From JAQXDR01 sp038138625 (GTDB taxonomy: Bacteria; Pseudomonadota; Alphaproteobacteria; Rhodobacterales; Rhodobacteraceae), in NCBI GenBank assembly GCA_038138625.1, contig JAYQEA010000003.1, positions 15,194-79,193 of the forward strand: a stretch of DNA of 64,000 bases, written 5' to 3'. Numbering within the stretch: the stretch's first letter is position 1; each line of letters opens with the position of its first letter. Below the pieces are notes generated by a model. It had not been told where the DNA came from. It worked only from the letters and a program-made list of their open reading frames with translations, and searched no databases. A program made the translations under genes and the position numbers. Shown here in pieces: positions 45,476-53,815 of this stretch.

Positions 45476-46756
45476 TCAGGCAGATGCCTTGTCCAGCGCC
45501 TGAGACAAATCGGCAATAATGTCGGCAGCATCTTCGATGCCGATGGACAACCGTACAACGTTAGGGGCTGCGCCTGCAGCCTCTTGCTGCTCGGGGCTAA
45601 GCTGGCGGTGAGTGGTCGAGGCCGAGTGGATCACCAAGCTGCGCGCGTCGCCGAGGTTTGCGACATGGCTGAACAACTCTAACGAATCGACCAGCTTGAC
45701 GCAGGCGTCATATCCACCTTTCAGCGCAATTGTGAACAGGGCGCCTGCACCTTTTGGGCAAACCGTGTCGACCCTATGATAGTAAGGCGAGGATGGCAGT
45801 CCGGCGTATGTAACTGCCTCAACCGCGTCATGTGTTTCCAGCCATTCGGCGACCTTGCGGGCGTTGGCCACATGTTTGTCCATGCGCAGAGACAGCGTTT
45901 CAATCCCCATCAAGGTATAGTGGGCCGCCTGTGGGTTCAGTGTCATGCCCAGATCACGCAGACCTATGGCGATACCATGAAAGGTAAAAGCCATGGGACC
46001 AAGGGCTTCGTGGAACTTCAGGCCGTGATATGCGGGCTCTGGCGCAGACAGGGATGGGAACTTGTCACTTGCGGACCAGTCAAATTTGCCGCTGTCGACA
46101 ACAACGCCTCCCGTCACCGTTCCGTTGCCGGTCAGGTATTTTGTCAAGGAATGGACAACCAAAGTTGCGCCATGTTCAATTGGTCGGCACAGGTATGGCG
46201 TAGCCGAAGTGTTGTCCACGATCAGAGGAATGCCAGCGGCGTCAGCCACATCTGCAATTGCGCGTATGTCGGTGATGTATCCCCCGGGGTTTGCGATTGA
46301 TTCACAAAAGACGGCACGGGTGTCGTCATTGATCGCAGCCTTTACAGCATCCAGATCGTCAAAATCGACAAAGGTACACGACCATCCAAAGCGTTTGATG
46401 GTTTGGCTGAACTGCGTGATTGTCCCCCCGTAAAGCCGCGTTGAGGCAACAATGTTGCGCCCCGGACCCATAAGCGGAAACAACGCCATAATCTGTGCGG
46501 CATGGCCAGACGAACAGGCAACTGCGCCCGCACCGCCTTCAAGCATTGCGACACGCTCTTGCAGGGCGGCCACTGTTGGATTGGTCAATCGCGAATAGAT
46601 ATAGCCCACTTCCTCGAGGTTGAACAATTTCGCGGCGTGTTCCGCATCCCGAAACACATAGGCCGTGGTCTGATAAATTGGTACCTGACGCGCGCCGGTG
46701 GCGGGGTCGGGGTTGGCGCCTGCGTGAATTTGCAGCGTTTCAAAGGATTGGGTCAT
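45476..46756 (-). CDS. metY: O-acetylhomoserine aminocarboxypropyltransferase (sulfhydrylase)
   Basis: A 426-residue Cys/Met-metabolism PLP enzyme that makes homocysteine from O-acetylhomoserine and sulfide. The N terminus FETLQIHAGANPDPATGARQ and the RLTNPTVAALQERVAMLEGG block are diagnostic. The PLP lysine is in HSLTKYLTGNGTVTGG near residue 205. The C-terminal SLVIHSASTTHRQL is the substrate carboxylate region. The start is at MTQSFETLQ, preceded by GGGAG 8 bases upstream; the open frame extends 36 codons into the leader, which is better explained as structured untranslated RNA. Confidence 0.93.
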   Translation of the reverse strand: MTQSFETLQIHAGANPDPATGARQVPIYQTTAYVFRDAEHAAKLFNLEEVGYIYSRLTNPTVAALQERVAMLEGGAGAVACSSGHAAQIMALFPLMGPGRNIVASTRLYGGTITQFSQTIKRFGWSCTFVDFDDLDAVKAAINDDTRAVFCESIANPGGYITDIRAIADVADAAGIPLIVDNTSATPYLCRPIEHGATLVVHSLTKYLTGNGTVTGGVVVDSGKFDWSASDKFPSLSAPEPAYHGLKFHEALGPMAFTFHGIAIGLRDLGMTLNPQAAHYTLMGIETLSLRMDKHVANARKVAEWLETHDAVEAVTYAGLPSSPYYHRVDTVCPKGAGALFTIALKGGYDACVKLVDSLELFSHVANLGDARSLVIHSASTTHRQLSPEQQEAAGAAPNVVRLSIGIEDAADIIADLSQALDKASA

Positions 46757-46845
46757 TGGTGCGGCTCCCTTTTGTCCGTGTCCCAGTAATCTGACGTGGG
46801 CATAGGCCATCGCTGTTGCGGGGACAACCAAAAGGCGGCTTTTGG
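46757..46845 (-). promoter_or_regulatory. Structured leader of metY with mutually exclusive pairings
   Basis: Read on the minus strand, CCAAAAG-CCGC-CTTTTGG (46845 to 46828) is a perfect 7-bp hairpin. Its 3' arm can instead pair, with a GGTT bulge, to GGACAAAAGG (46777 to 46768), which runs into the metY ribosome binding site GGGAG (46769-46765). A third option pairs TGTCCC (46826-46821) with GGGACA (46784-46779). Such competing helices at a ribosome binding site are what a translational switch would need. The conserved core of the SAM-II riboswitch was not found, so no class is assigned. Confidence 0.35.
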
Positions 46846-46979
46846 CGTATTTATAAAATGTCAATGTGGTTTTTGGTCGGCAACATTTCTAAAAATGCGT
46901 TTGTTGTGTCGTCCGGTTCATATAACTTTAGGTTCCGCACGACGTGCATTTTGCGTTTTCGTTTTGATGCAAGGTCGGT

Positions 46980-47918
46980 TTAGCGATCCCAAAGTCCCGC
47001 GGCCTTTAACCGTTTTCGGTAGGGTTTTTCGCGGTCCGCATGGGGATGGTCCTTGAAAAGCCTGCGCACGCGGGCCACGCCCGTTGGTGTCAGCATTTTT
47101 CGAAACGGCGCATATCGCGCCAACAGACCGGCCAGAATCGGATCCTGCGTCACCTGATCCAGATGTGTCAACGCAGCCCTCGGCGCACGGGCATGGGCAA
47201 GCGCAAGACTGCGGTAATGATAACTTAGGCCATCATCCAAAAGCCTCGATCTTGGCGCATCCTGTCCTCCTTGCAACGCCGCCAGTGTCAACGGCAGTGC
47301 GATTTGATCGAGCCACGGAAACAGGGCCTGACCGGTCAGGGCCGCTGGTGGACTGTCGCGTAGTGCCAACGCCTTGGACAGCCAGTGTGTGGCAAAGCGG
47401 TGCGGGCACGGGCCATGCACGCGCGAGGCACAAAAATATCCAAAACTGCTCGGCTCGGCCAAGCCGAAGCGGTGATACAAAGACCGCCACACGGCTTTTC
47501 GTCCTGATCTGCCCTGTCCCCCGCGCGGCCATGTCGGTTCAACCCGCTCGCTCGCCCCGGGAGCGGCGCTGTCTAGTTCCGCGGCACACAGGTCACCTAA
47601 AATCAAAGTGTCTGTATCAAAAGCAATAAATGGCTGGTCGGGACGCAGGGTGAACAACGCTTCAATACGGTTTCCGTTGGGATAAGACCGGCCAAAATAC
47701 TGGGGGGCAAAACGAATGATCCGTGCGCCCAGCGACACCAACGCGGTAAGTCCTTCTGGCGACAGTTCCTGATTGTTTGGCCAGATCGCGCTTGGCCTTG
47801 GACCCGCGACCGTCACGCCCCAGCTGTGTGGTGCACGACATGAAGCCGCGCACAGCTCGGCCGCGGCGTCCAAGCGACCCGGCTGTGCCAAAATCAGTAC
47901 TTGTAGGTCCTTGGTCAT
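46980..47918 (-). CDS. Putative glycosyltransferase-like protein (DxD motif)
   Basis: A 312-residue soluble protein, not recognised by name. The N-terminal half looks like a nucleotide-sugar-binding fold: LQVLILAQPGRLDAAAELCA near the start and a DxD motif in FIAFDTDTLILGD near residue 100, as in GT-A glycosyltransferases. The C-terminal half is basic and helical, ending with several Lys and Arg residues. No sugar-synthesis genes are adjacent. Initiation from ATG at 47918 is not supported by a strong ribosome binding site. The general glycosyltransferase label is by motif only. Confidence 0.65.
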   Translation of the reverse strand: MTKDLQVLILAQPGRLDAAAELCAASCRAPHSWGVTVAGPRPSAIWPNNQELSPEGLTALVSLGARIIRFAPQYFGRSYPNGNRIEALFTLRPDQPFIAFDTDTLILGDLCAAELDSAAPGASERVEPTWPRGGQGRSGRKAVWRSLYHRFGLAEPSSFGYFCASRVHGPCPHRFATHWLSKALALRDSPPAALTGQALFPWLDQIALPLTLAALQGGQDAPRSRLLDDGLSYHYRSLALAHARAPRAALTHLDQVTQDPILAGLLARYAPFRKMLTPTGVARVRRLFKDHPHADREKPYRKRLKAAGLWDR

Positions 47919-48151
47919 ACGCTCGGTGGGTAGTCCCTATTCGCTAACGCGTTCCTAATGCTCTTGGAAAGTTGTGGAAAATCAGAGATGGCGTTCCGCG
48001 TACCAAGTCCATGCGTCGGGACGGGCGACGGGATTGTGGGCCACATCAAAAAACCAATTATTCAGACCTGGGTGACCTTTATGCGAGCCGCGAGGTGTGG
48101 AATACCAAACGTGACAAAGCGAATACAAAGAGACGAACCCAAGAGGACAGA

Positions 48152-48823
48152 ATGGATCAGACCCCGGCTATCGACTGGACGGCTGCTGTGGATGGCTACT
48201 GCGAACGCCTGGGGCCAGAGTTCTGGGCAGAGCCGATAAATGCCGTGACCAACCTTGCGTTTCTGTGCGTTGCGGTGTGGATGTGGCCCCGCACGATGGG
48301 ACTCGGGCGATTGTTGAGCGCTATTTTGTTCGCCATCGGTGTGGGCTCTGGTCTGTTTCACACATATGCGCAACCATGGGCCGCGGTGGCGGATGTTGTA
48401 CCCATTGTTTTGTTCATTTTGGTGTATATCTTTGCGATCAACCGGGATGTCTGGACCTTGCCGTGGTATTGGGCGTTTGCAGCCACGCTGTTGTTTTTCC
48501 CCTATGCAGCAGTGATTGCATGGCTGCTTGGACTGACAGGATTCGATTTGCATGGCACCGAGGGGTACGTTCCGGTGCCTCTGCTCATCTTGGGATATTC
48601 GGTGGCATTGCGACGCAGATATCCCACAACGGCACAGGGTCTCGCCATCGGGGCTGGAATTCTGTTGGTCTCGATGACCGCGCGAACGATCGACATGCCA
48701 CTGTGTGGGCAAATCTCTCACGGGACACATTTCTTGTGGCATATGCTGAATGCCGTGATGTTGGGTTGGATGATCCATGTCTGGACGCGTCACGTGCTTG
48801 CGACCAAGGCGCGGGGCGGTTAA
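48152..48823 (+). CDS. Ceramidase (CREST-family) membrane protein
   Basis: A 223-residue membrane protein of the alkaline ceramidase/PAQR-like superfamily (PF05875 type). The N-terminal YCERLGPEFWAEPINAVTNL is the family opening, followed by about seven hydrophobic segments. Zinc-site residues are visible in GSGLFHTYAQPWAAVADVVP (His near residue 70) and in ISHGTHFLWHMLNAVMLGW (His pair near 190-200). Whether it hydrolyses ceramide in this organism is not known; other amide or lipid substrates are possible. The ATG at 48152 follows AAGAGGA and is preferred to an open extension of 60 codons. Confidence 0.85.
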   Translation: MDQTPAIDWTAAVDGYCERLGPEFWAEPINAVTNLAFLCVAVWMWPRTMGLGRLLSAILFAIGVGSGLFHTYAQPWAAVADVVPIVLFILVYIFAINRDVWTLPWYWAFAATLLFFPYAAVIAWLLGLTGFDLHGTEGYVPVPLLILGYSVALRRRYPTTAQGLAIGAGILLVSMTARTIDMPLCGQISHGTHFLWHMLNAVMLGWMIHVWTRHVLATKARGG

Positions 48824-48860
48824 AGCCGTATCAAACACGGCACCCCTGAAAGAGGCTCCA

Positions 48861-49148
48861 ATGTCGATTGATACCAAGACTGCGGCAAAAGTCGCGAAGC
48901 TTGCACGGATCCGCGTCGAAGACGATGCATTGCCGGCGCTTGCCCAAGAATTCAACACAATCCTCGGCTTCATCGAACAGTTGCAAGAGGTCGATGTAGA
49001 TGGGGTTGAACCGATGGTATCCGTCACGCCCATGCGATTGAAACGGCGCTCCGACGAGGTGACCGAGGGTAACCAGCAGGGTAAAGTTCTGTCGAATGCG
49101 CCCGACTCGCGCGAGGGTTTTTTTGCTGTTCCAAAGGTGGTTGAGTGA
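48861..49148 (+). CDS. gatC: Aspartyl/glutamyl-tRNA amidotransferase subunit C
   Basis: A 95-residue GatC, which wraps around GatA and stabilises the GatCAB complex that converts Glu-tRNA(Gln) and Asp-tRNA(Asn) to the amidated forms. Typical features are KVAKLARIRVEDDALPALAQ at the N terminus, ILGFIEQLQEVDVDGVEPM in the middle and the C-terminal REGFFAVPKVVE. AGAGG lies upstream of the ATG. The stop overlaps the gatA start (TGATG). gatB is not in the window. Confidence 0.95.
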   Translation: MSIDTKTAAKVAKLARIRVEDDALPALAQEFNTILGFIEQLQEVDVDGVEPMVSVTPMRLKRRSDEVTEGNQQGKVLSNAPDSREGFFAVPKVVE

Positions 49149-50635
49149 TGTCCGATCTGACAAAATTGACTGTGGCGCAGGCGCGCGATGCCCTTCGCAA
49201 GGGTGAGACAACCTCGTTGGAATTGTCCGATGCCTGCCTGACCGCCATTGAAGGCGCGGGTGCATTAAACGCCTTTGTGCATAACACGCCAGAGCTTGCC
49301 CGTGATCAGGCCAAGGCTGCGGATGCGCGTCTTAAGGCTGGAGATTCGCCGGCCCTGTGCGGGATCCCGATGGGCATAAAAGACCTGTTTTGTACCAAAG
49401 GTGTCCCAAGCCAGGCTGCATCAAATATTCTGGGTGGTTTTACGCCCGAATACGAATCAACCGTGTCGCAGCAGTTGTTCGACGCCGGCGCTGTGATGTT
49501 GGGCAAACTCAACATGGATGAATTTGCTATGGGGTCGTCAAACGAGACATCCTGCTATGGCAATGCGGTCAATCCGTGGCGCCGTGCCGGAGATGACACG
49601 CCTTTGACACCGGGCGGATCCTCCGGCGGGTCCGCCTCTGCCGTGGCCGCCGATCTGTGTCTGGCGGCAACCGGCACGGATACGGGTGGATCGATCCGTC
49701 AGCCTGCCGCTTTTGTCGGTATCACGGGGATCAAGCCGACCTACGGGCGGTGCTCTCGATGGGGTATCGTTGCGTTTGCATCTTCGCTGGATCAGGCAGG
49801 TCCGATGACCAAGGATGTGCGGGATGCAGCGATCGTGCTGCAGGCAATGTGCGGTCATGATCCAAAAGACAGCACCAGCGCGGATCTGGCGGTTCCTGAT
49901 TTTGAGGCCGCCCTGACGGGTGATATCCGCGGTAAGGTGATCGGCATTCCCCGTGAATACCGTATGGACGGGATGCCAGATGAAATTGAGGCGCTCTGGT
50001 CGCGGGGTCGCGAGATGCTTCAGGATGCCGGCGCGCAGATTCGCGATATTTCGCTTCCGCATACAAAATACGCCCTGCCTGCCTATTACGTCATTGCTCC
50101 GGCAGAAGCTTCGTCGAACCTGGCCCGCTACGATGGTGTTCGCTACGGACATCGTGCCAGTCTGGCCGCGGGCGAGGGTATTACCGAAATGTATGAAAAG
50201 ACCCGTGCCGAAGGTTTCGGTCTTGAAGTGCAGCGTCGGGTTATGATCGGCACCTATGTGCTCTCTGCCGGATTCTACGATGCCTACTATAACCGTGCTC
50301 GCCGGGTCAGGACGTTGATCAAGAAGGACTTCGAGGATGTGTTTGCCACGGGGGTCGATGCGATTTTGACACCAGCCACGCCGTCTGCAGCGTTTGGTTT
50401 GGGCGAGATGACAGACGCAGATCCAGTGCAGATGTATCTGAATGATGTGTTTACGGTCACTGTCAATCTGGCCGGTCTGCCAGGTGTGGCCATCCCTGCA
50501 GGGCTGGACGCGCAGGGATTGCCGTTGGGGCTACAGTTGATTGGACGGCCCTGGGAAGAAGGGGACCTGCTGAATACTGCATTTGCGCTTGAGCAGGCGG
50601 CCGGGTTCGTGGCCAAACCATCCAAATGGTGGTAA
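49148..50635 (+). CDS. gatA: Aspartyl/glutamyl-tRNA amidotransferase subunit A
   Basis: A 495-residue amidase-signature enzyme that releases ammonia from glutamine for tRNA-dependent amidation. The Ser-cisSer-Lys triad is visible: Lys in CGIPMGIKDLF near residue 77, the cis-Ser in PGGSSGGSASAVAAD near 155, and the nucleophile Ser in GTDTGGSIRQPAAF near 178. The C-terminal LPGVAIPAGLDAQGLPLGLQ is typical. The ATG lies in the TGATG overlap with gatC, so synthesis of the two subunits is coupled. A lipoprotein gene follows after 33 bases. Confidence 0.96.
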   Translation: MSDLTKLTVAQARDALRKGETTSLELSDACLTAIEGAGALNAFVHNTPELARDQAKAADARLKAGDSPALCGIPMGIKDLFCTKGVPSQAASNILGGFTPEYESTVSQQLFDAGAVMLGKLNMDEFAMGSSNETSCYGNAVNPWRRAGDDTPLTPGGSSGGSASAVAADLCLAATGTDTGGSIRQPAAFVGITGIKPTYGRCSRWGIVAFASSLDQAGPMTKDVRDAAIVLQAMCGHDPKDSTSADLAVPDFEAALTGDIRGKVIGIPREYRMDGMPDEIEALWSRGREMLQDAGAQIRDISLPHTKYALPAYYVIAPAEASSNLARYDGVRYGHRASLAAGEGITEMYEKTRAEGFGLEVQRRVMIGTYVLSAGFYDAYYNRARRVRTLIKKDFEDVFATGVDAILTPATPSAAFGLGEMTDADPVQMYLNDVFTVTVNLAGLPGVAIPAGLDAQGLPLGLQLIGRPWEEGDLLNTAFALEQAAGFVAKPSKWW

Positions 50636-50668
50636 GCTGCGCAGCAGAGAAGTAAAAGGGCAGGCGTC

Positions 50669-51415
50669 ATGTGGAAAGTGATTTGTACAGCAGGTTTGGT
50701 TCTGGGGCTGGCGGGCTGTGATCCGATCATGTCTGACAGCGATGCGCTGGGAATCCCAAGCTATGATGACTTTGATGCGCAGCGGGAGGCCGAACTGACG
50801 GGTCGCTTTTCTGATGCTGCGTCGATGCCTCTGGAGGTCACGACACTGCCTGATCTTGGTGATGTCGGTCTGCTTCCTGCCGGGGATGCACCGACCGAAG
50901 CCAGTCTGCCTCCAGCACAACCGCTGGACCAATCTTTGCCAGCCCAAGAGACGACTGCTGCTGCGGCGGCGGTGGATGGACCGCAGCCGTTGGGGATCGA
51001 TCAGGCGTCACGTGATGGGTTTTCGGCGGAAAATGATTTCGATGCTGTGTCGGGACAGCGCAGCATCGAAGATGACGCCCAGCGTTTGGCTCGTATCCGA
51101 GAGCAATATCAACAGATTGCCCCTACGGCCGTTCCCGACAGGCCAGGGACTGCTGCGCCGAATATCGTTGAATACGCGCTGGCCACCACAAACCCGGTGG
51201 GTCTTAAGATATATCCGCGCATCCTGCCGTCCGAGCGCCGTTTTTTGCGCAACTGTGCAACGTACCGGAATGCGGATCAGGCACAGCGGGACTTTCTTGC
51301 GCGCGGTGGGCCCAAGTCGGACCGACGCGGTCTGGATCCGGACGGGGATGGATATGCCTGTGGCTGGGACCCTTCGCCGTTTCGGGTCGTTCTTGACGGG
51401 GCAAACTCCAACTGA
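50669..51415 (+). CDS. Lipoprotein with C-terminal Excalibur-like calcium-binding motif
   Basis: A 248-residue predicted lipoprotein: signal peptide MWKVICTAGLVLGLAGC with lipobox GLAGC and C17 as the modified residue. The middle is acidic, Ala- and Pro-rich and probably unstructured (to about 165). The C-terminal domain from about 170 has NCATYRNADQAQRDFLARGG and ends with a DPDGDGYACGWDPSPFR loop, which matches the Excalibur motif (DxDxDGxxCE-like), a likely Ca2+-binding element with a disulfide between the two Cys. Function unknown, probably envelope-associated. The amidase gene starts within its stop codon. Confidence 0.8.
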   Translation: MWKVICTAGLVLGLAGCDPIMSDSDALGIPSYDDFDAQREAELTGRFSDAASMPLEVTTLPDLGDVGLLPAGDAPTEASLPPAQPLDQSLPAQETTAAAAAVDGPQPLGIDQASRDGFSAENDFDAVSGQRSIEDDAQRLARIREQYQQIAPTAVPDRPGTAAPNIVEYALATTNPVGLKIYPRILPSERRFLRNCATYRNADQAQRDFLARGGPKSDRRGLDPDGDGYACGWDPSPFRVVLDGANSN

Positions 51416-52077
51416 CCCCGATCTGGTTCCCGTCCCCGAACTTTGGCCCGCGCCGGGGCATTGACCGCCCCGATCTGGTCGTTCTGCATTACACAGCCAT
51501 GGCGGACGCTGAAAAGGCACGCGATTGGTTATGCTCGCCCGCGGCACAGGTGAGTGCGCATTATGTTATCTCTCGGGATGGGATCTGTTGGCATCTTGTA
51601 GAAGAGACCAAGCGGGCATGGCATGCAGGTGTTGCATCTTGGGAAGGCGCTGAGGACGTGAACTCGCGTTCAATTGGGATAGAGCTGGCGAACACCGGAT
51701 CAGAGCCCTTTGCCGAGCCGCAGATGGTCTGTCTTGAGCAACTTTTACGAGCTGTTATGCAGCGCTGGCAGATCTGTCCGCATCGGGTGATAGGGCACTC
51801 TGACTGTGCGCCGGGTCGCAAAGTCGATCCCGGCCCGCGGTTTGATTGGGTACGTTTGGCGCGCCAGGGCTTGGCCAGATCTCCCGCCCATGGTGCCGCA
51901 CCCGAGAGGACTGATATGGACCTGTTTCGGCGCTTGGCGCAACAGGCCGGGTATTCGATGCCGGTGTCTGACGATGTGCTGCTGGCAGCGGTCCGTCTGC
52001 GCTACAGACCCACAGCCCGTGGACAGCTGGTTCCGGAAGATTTCATGCCGTTGCAATCAACTGCGCTCTGGACCTAG
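51412..52077 (+). CDS. AmpD-like N-acetylmuramoyl-L-alanine amidase, probable CTG start
   Basis: An amidase of about 221 residues (amidase_2 family) cleaving between muramic acid and the peptide stem. Zinc ligands are the His in DLVVLHYTAM, the His in VIGHSDCAPGRK and the Asp that follows in KVDPGPRFDW; the catalytic Glu region is SIGIELANTG. The first in-frame ATG (51499) would remove the first zinc His and the conserved PIWFPSPNFGPRRG opening, so it cannot be right. An in-frame stop at 51394 limits the start. The only suitable codon matching the family N terminus is CTG at 51412, overlapping the lipoprotein stop as CTGA. No signal peptide is present, so it is probably cytoplasmic and acts in peptidoglycan recycling. 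Confidence 0.78.
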   Translation: MTPIWFPSPNFGPRRGIDRPDLVVLHYTAMADAEKARDWLCSPAAQVSAHYVISRDGICWHLVEETKRAWHAGVASWEGAEDVNSRSIGIELANTGSEPFAEPQMVCLEQLLRAVMQRWQICPHRVIGHSDCAPGRKVDPGPRFDWVRLARQGLARSPAHGAAPERTDMDLFRRLAQQAGYSMPVSDDVLLAAVRLRYRPTARGQLVPEDFMPLQSTALWT

Positions 52078-52103
52078 CCGACCTAACCTCGTAACCACAT
52101 CAT

Positions 52104-52498
52104 GCGCGGAGAGCTGGAAGACCGCGGGCGCCTGTTTGATTCAAACCTATGCAGGCCCCGAGGAAAGTCCGGACTCCACAAAGTGACGGTGCCGGGTAAC
52201 ACCCGGGCAGGGCAACCTGACGGATAGCGCCACAGAAAACAAACCGCCGTCCTCTGGGGCGGCACGGGTGAAACGGTGGGGTAAAAGCCCACCGGGCCGC
52301 TGGTAACAGGGGCCGCATGGCAAGCCCCACTGGGAGCAATGCCGAATAGGGGATCCGCGCGTTCGACGCAGGGCGGCTTTGGTCCAGGGTCCCGGGTAGG
52401 CAGCTAGAACCGTGGTGGCAACACCCGGTCAGAGATGAATGGTCTTCGATCCTCGGTGACGGGGGGGACAAAATCCGGCTTACAGGCTCTCCGCGCAC
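52104..52498 (+). ncRNA. rnpB: RNase P RNA component, class A
   Basis: The catalytic RNA of ribonuclease P, which trims tRNA 5' ends. The ends pair (GCGCGGAGAGC near 52104 with GCTCTCCGCGC at 52486-52496). The highly conserved P4 half AGGAAAGTCCGGACTCC is at about 52161-52177, the CR-IV/J15 region includes the AGATGAATGG segment, and the second P4 half is in AAATCCGGCTTACAGG at 52471-52486. Total length of about 395 bases fits alphaproteobacterial type A RNA. The ends are set by the terminal helix and are good to a few bases. Confidence 0.95.
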
Positions 52499-52610
52499 AA
52501 ACTGGGCTGAATCTGGGATTGGTTGGGTTGACACGCACGAGTGCTTAGGTACAACGCGCTCTGATCAGATTATCACGGGCGCCACCCGCGCCCGCCGCAG
52601 GAGACCACTC

Positions 52611-52778
52611 ATGGCCAAGCCGACCACAATCAAAATCCGCCTGAATTCAACCGCAGGCACGGGCCATTTCTATGTGACCAAGAAAAACGCCCGTACCATG
52701 ACAGAGAAAATGTCGGTGCGTAAATACGATCCCGTGGTGCGTAAGCACGTGGAATACAAAGAAGGCAAAATCAAGTAA
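52611..52778 (+). CDS. rpmG: 50S ribosomal protein L33
   Basis: A 55-residue ribosomal protein of the large subunit. The sequence starts MAKPTTIKIRLNSTAGTGHF and continues YVTKKNARTMTEKMSVRKYD, then ends in HVEYKEGKIK, which is the standard alphaproteobacterial L33. It belongs to the Cys-free form, without the zinc CxxC pairs, so it does not depend on zinc. CAGGAGA lies about 7 bases before the ATG. A clear terminator follows. Confidence 0.96.
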   Translation: MAKPTTIKIRLNSTAGTGHFYVTKKNARTMTEKMSVRKYDPVVRKHVEYKEGKIK

Positions 52779-52802
52779 ATCTGCATTCTTTTACAAAATC
52801 GT

Positions 52803-52836
52803 AGCACCGCATGGTCAGGATCCACGCGGTGCTTTT
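52803..52836 (+). terminator. Rho-independent terminator of rpmG
   Basis: GCACCGC-A-TGG and CCA-C-GCGGTGC form a strong stem around TCAGGAT, followed by TTTTG. It starts 25 bases after the rpmG stop. Confidence 0.85.
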
Positions 52837-52839
52837 GTT

Positions 52840-53227
52840 TGGGTCTGTGCTGCACTTACATTCAAATCTCATTGTCCTTGCGGGCTGGGTACCCAACCTC
52901 GAGCGTTTGACATAGTTTTGGTGGATGACCCAACAGGCCTGCCAAAATTTTCTGCTTGGGCAGACCGATACCCTCTGCAAAACCTGAAACTAGGTTCCTG
53001 ATCAGGTGCACGTCTGGTCAGTATTCAGGTTTATTCTGCCTGTGTGATGGCCGCTGTGCCTTTTGCCATCAAAATAGGTGTTTTGTCTGCCGCAAGCCAG
53101 GCATTCATGTCCGACCATGATCGAATGGAACAGCAGGCGGTTTGCCACCTTCGTCTGCTTTACCATGATCAATTGCTCTGCTGGTGTCTTTTTTGGATTG
53201 CGAGCGGTGTGACGCATGGCTCAAGGG
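52840..53227. other. 390-bp intergenic region, no confident gene
   Basis: Convergent region between rpmG and the HD-domain gene. A 71-codon minus-strand frame (53217 to 53002) begins 10 bases after the HD gene stop with AGGGGG some 14 bases upstream; it is basic, contains a lone CxxC pair and is unlike any family I know. A plus-strand frame overlaps it. I do not call either as a gene. Confidence 0.4.
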
Positions 53228-53815
53228 TTACCCCCTGAGGCGTGCCAGCATAGCGGCAGCCTTGGGTCGCAGCCATAACCAAAACGCGGGAACAGATCGT
53301 GTGATAGGCGGAGCTATACGGCTTTCCAATCGGTCGAGGGTGACGTCGTAGTCTACCCAGCTCCCGCCTTCGGTCAGAAGGTTCTGATTCGGCGCTGTAA
53401 ACCGATCCAATGCCTTGGCAAATTGAGCATCAGGTGTCTCGGCAGCTTCGAATTCGTCCCACAGTGCGCGTAGATCCCTTGCCTGGTCCGCAGGCAAAAG
53501 CCCAAAAAGCCGATCAGCTGCGCGGGCTTCGTCATCCGCTTGCTTGGTCGTATCTACCGCGCCAAAAATTGGGGTGTCGCCAGCATCAATCTCGACAATA
53601 TCATGGATAAGTGCCATGCGTATCACGCGATCTACCGACACGCCGGCGGGCGCGTGATCCGCGAGGATCAAGGCATAAAGCGCCAGATGCCAGCTGTGTT
53701 CGGCTGAATTTTCTTGCCGCCCTGCACCGACTTTGGTTGCACGCAGAACTGCCTTGAGCGCATCTGCCTCGTGCAAAAAGGCCATCTGCGCATCAAGACG
53801 GTCATTGTCTGTCAT
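53228..53815 (-). CDS. HD-domain hydrolase, YfbR/HDDC2-like 5'-nucleotidase family
   Basis: A 195-residue HD-superfamily phosphohydrolase. The metal and catalytic residues are H40 in NSAEHSWHLALYALILADHA, the H71-D72 pair in RMALIHDIVEIDAGD, and a later Asp. The motif order and the acidic EIDAGD segment place it in the YfbR/HDDC2 group, whose members dephosphorylate deoxynucleoside 5'-monophosphates. The start overlaps the upstream alpha/beta hydrolase stop by 4 bases (ATGA), so the two form an operon that is divergent from the SUF genes. Confidence 0.87.
   Translation of the reverse strand: MTDNDRLDAQMAFLHEADALKAVLRATKVGAGRQENSAEHSWHLALYALILADHAPAGVSVDRVIRMALIHDIVEIDAGDTPIFGAVDTTKQADDEARAADRLFGLLPADQARDLRALWDEFEAAETPDAQFAKALDRFTAPNQNLLTEGGSWVDYDVTLDRLESRIAPPITRSVPAFWLWLRPKAAAMLARLRG

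Noticed and set aside
46757..46864. N-terminal extension of MetY by 36 residues
   Set aside because: The extension is not like MetY N termini, while the internal ATG has a clear GGGAG and the family start MTQSFETLQ.
46757..46979. SAM-II riboswitch upstream of metY
   Set aside because: The conserved pseudoknot core with its GCTAAA-type end was not found, so only an unassigned structured leader is reported.
51499..52077. Amidase starting at the first ATG, 51499
   Set aside because: It would delete the first zinc-binding His (LHYTAM) and the conserved N terminus, so a start at CTG 51412 is preferred.
53002..53217. 71-codon minus-strand gene after the HD-domain gene
   Set aside because: Only one CxxC pair, no recognisable family, ribosome binding site too far, and an equally long plus-strand frame overlaps it.
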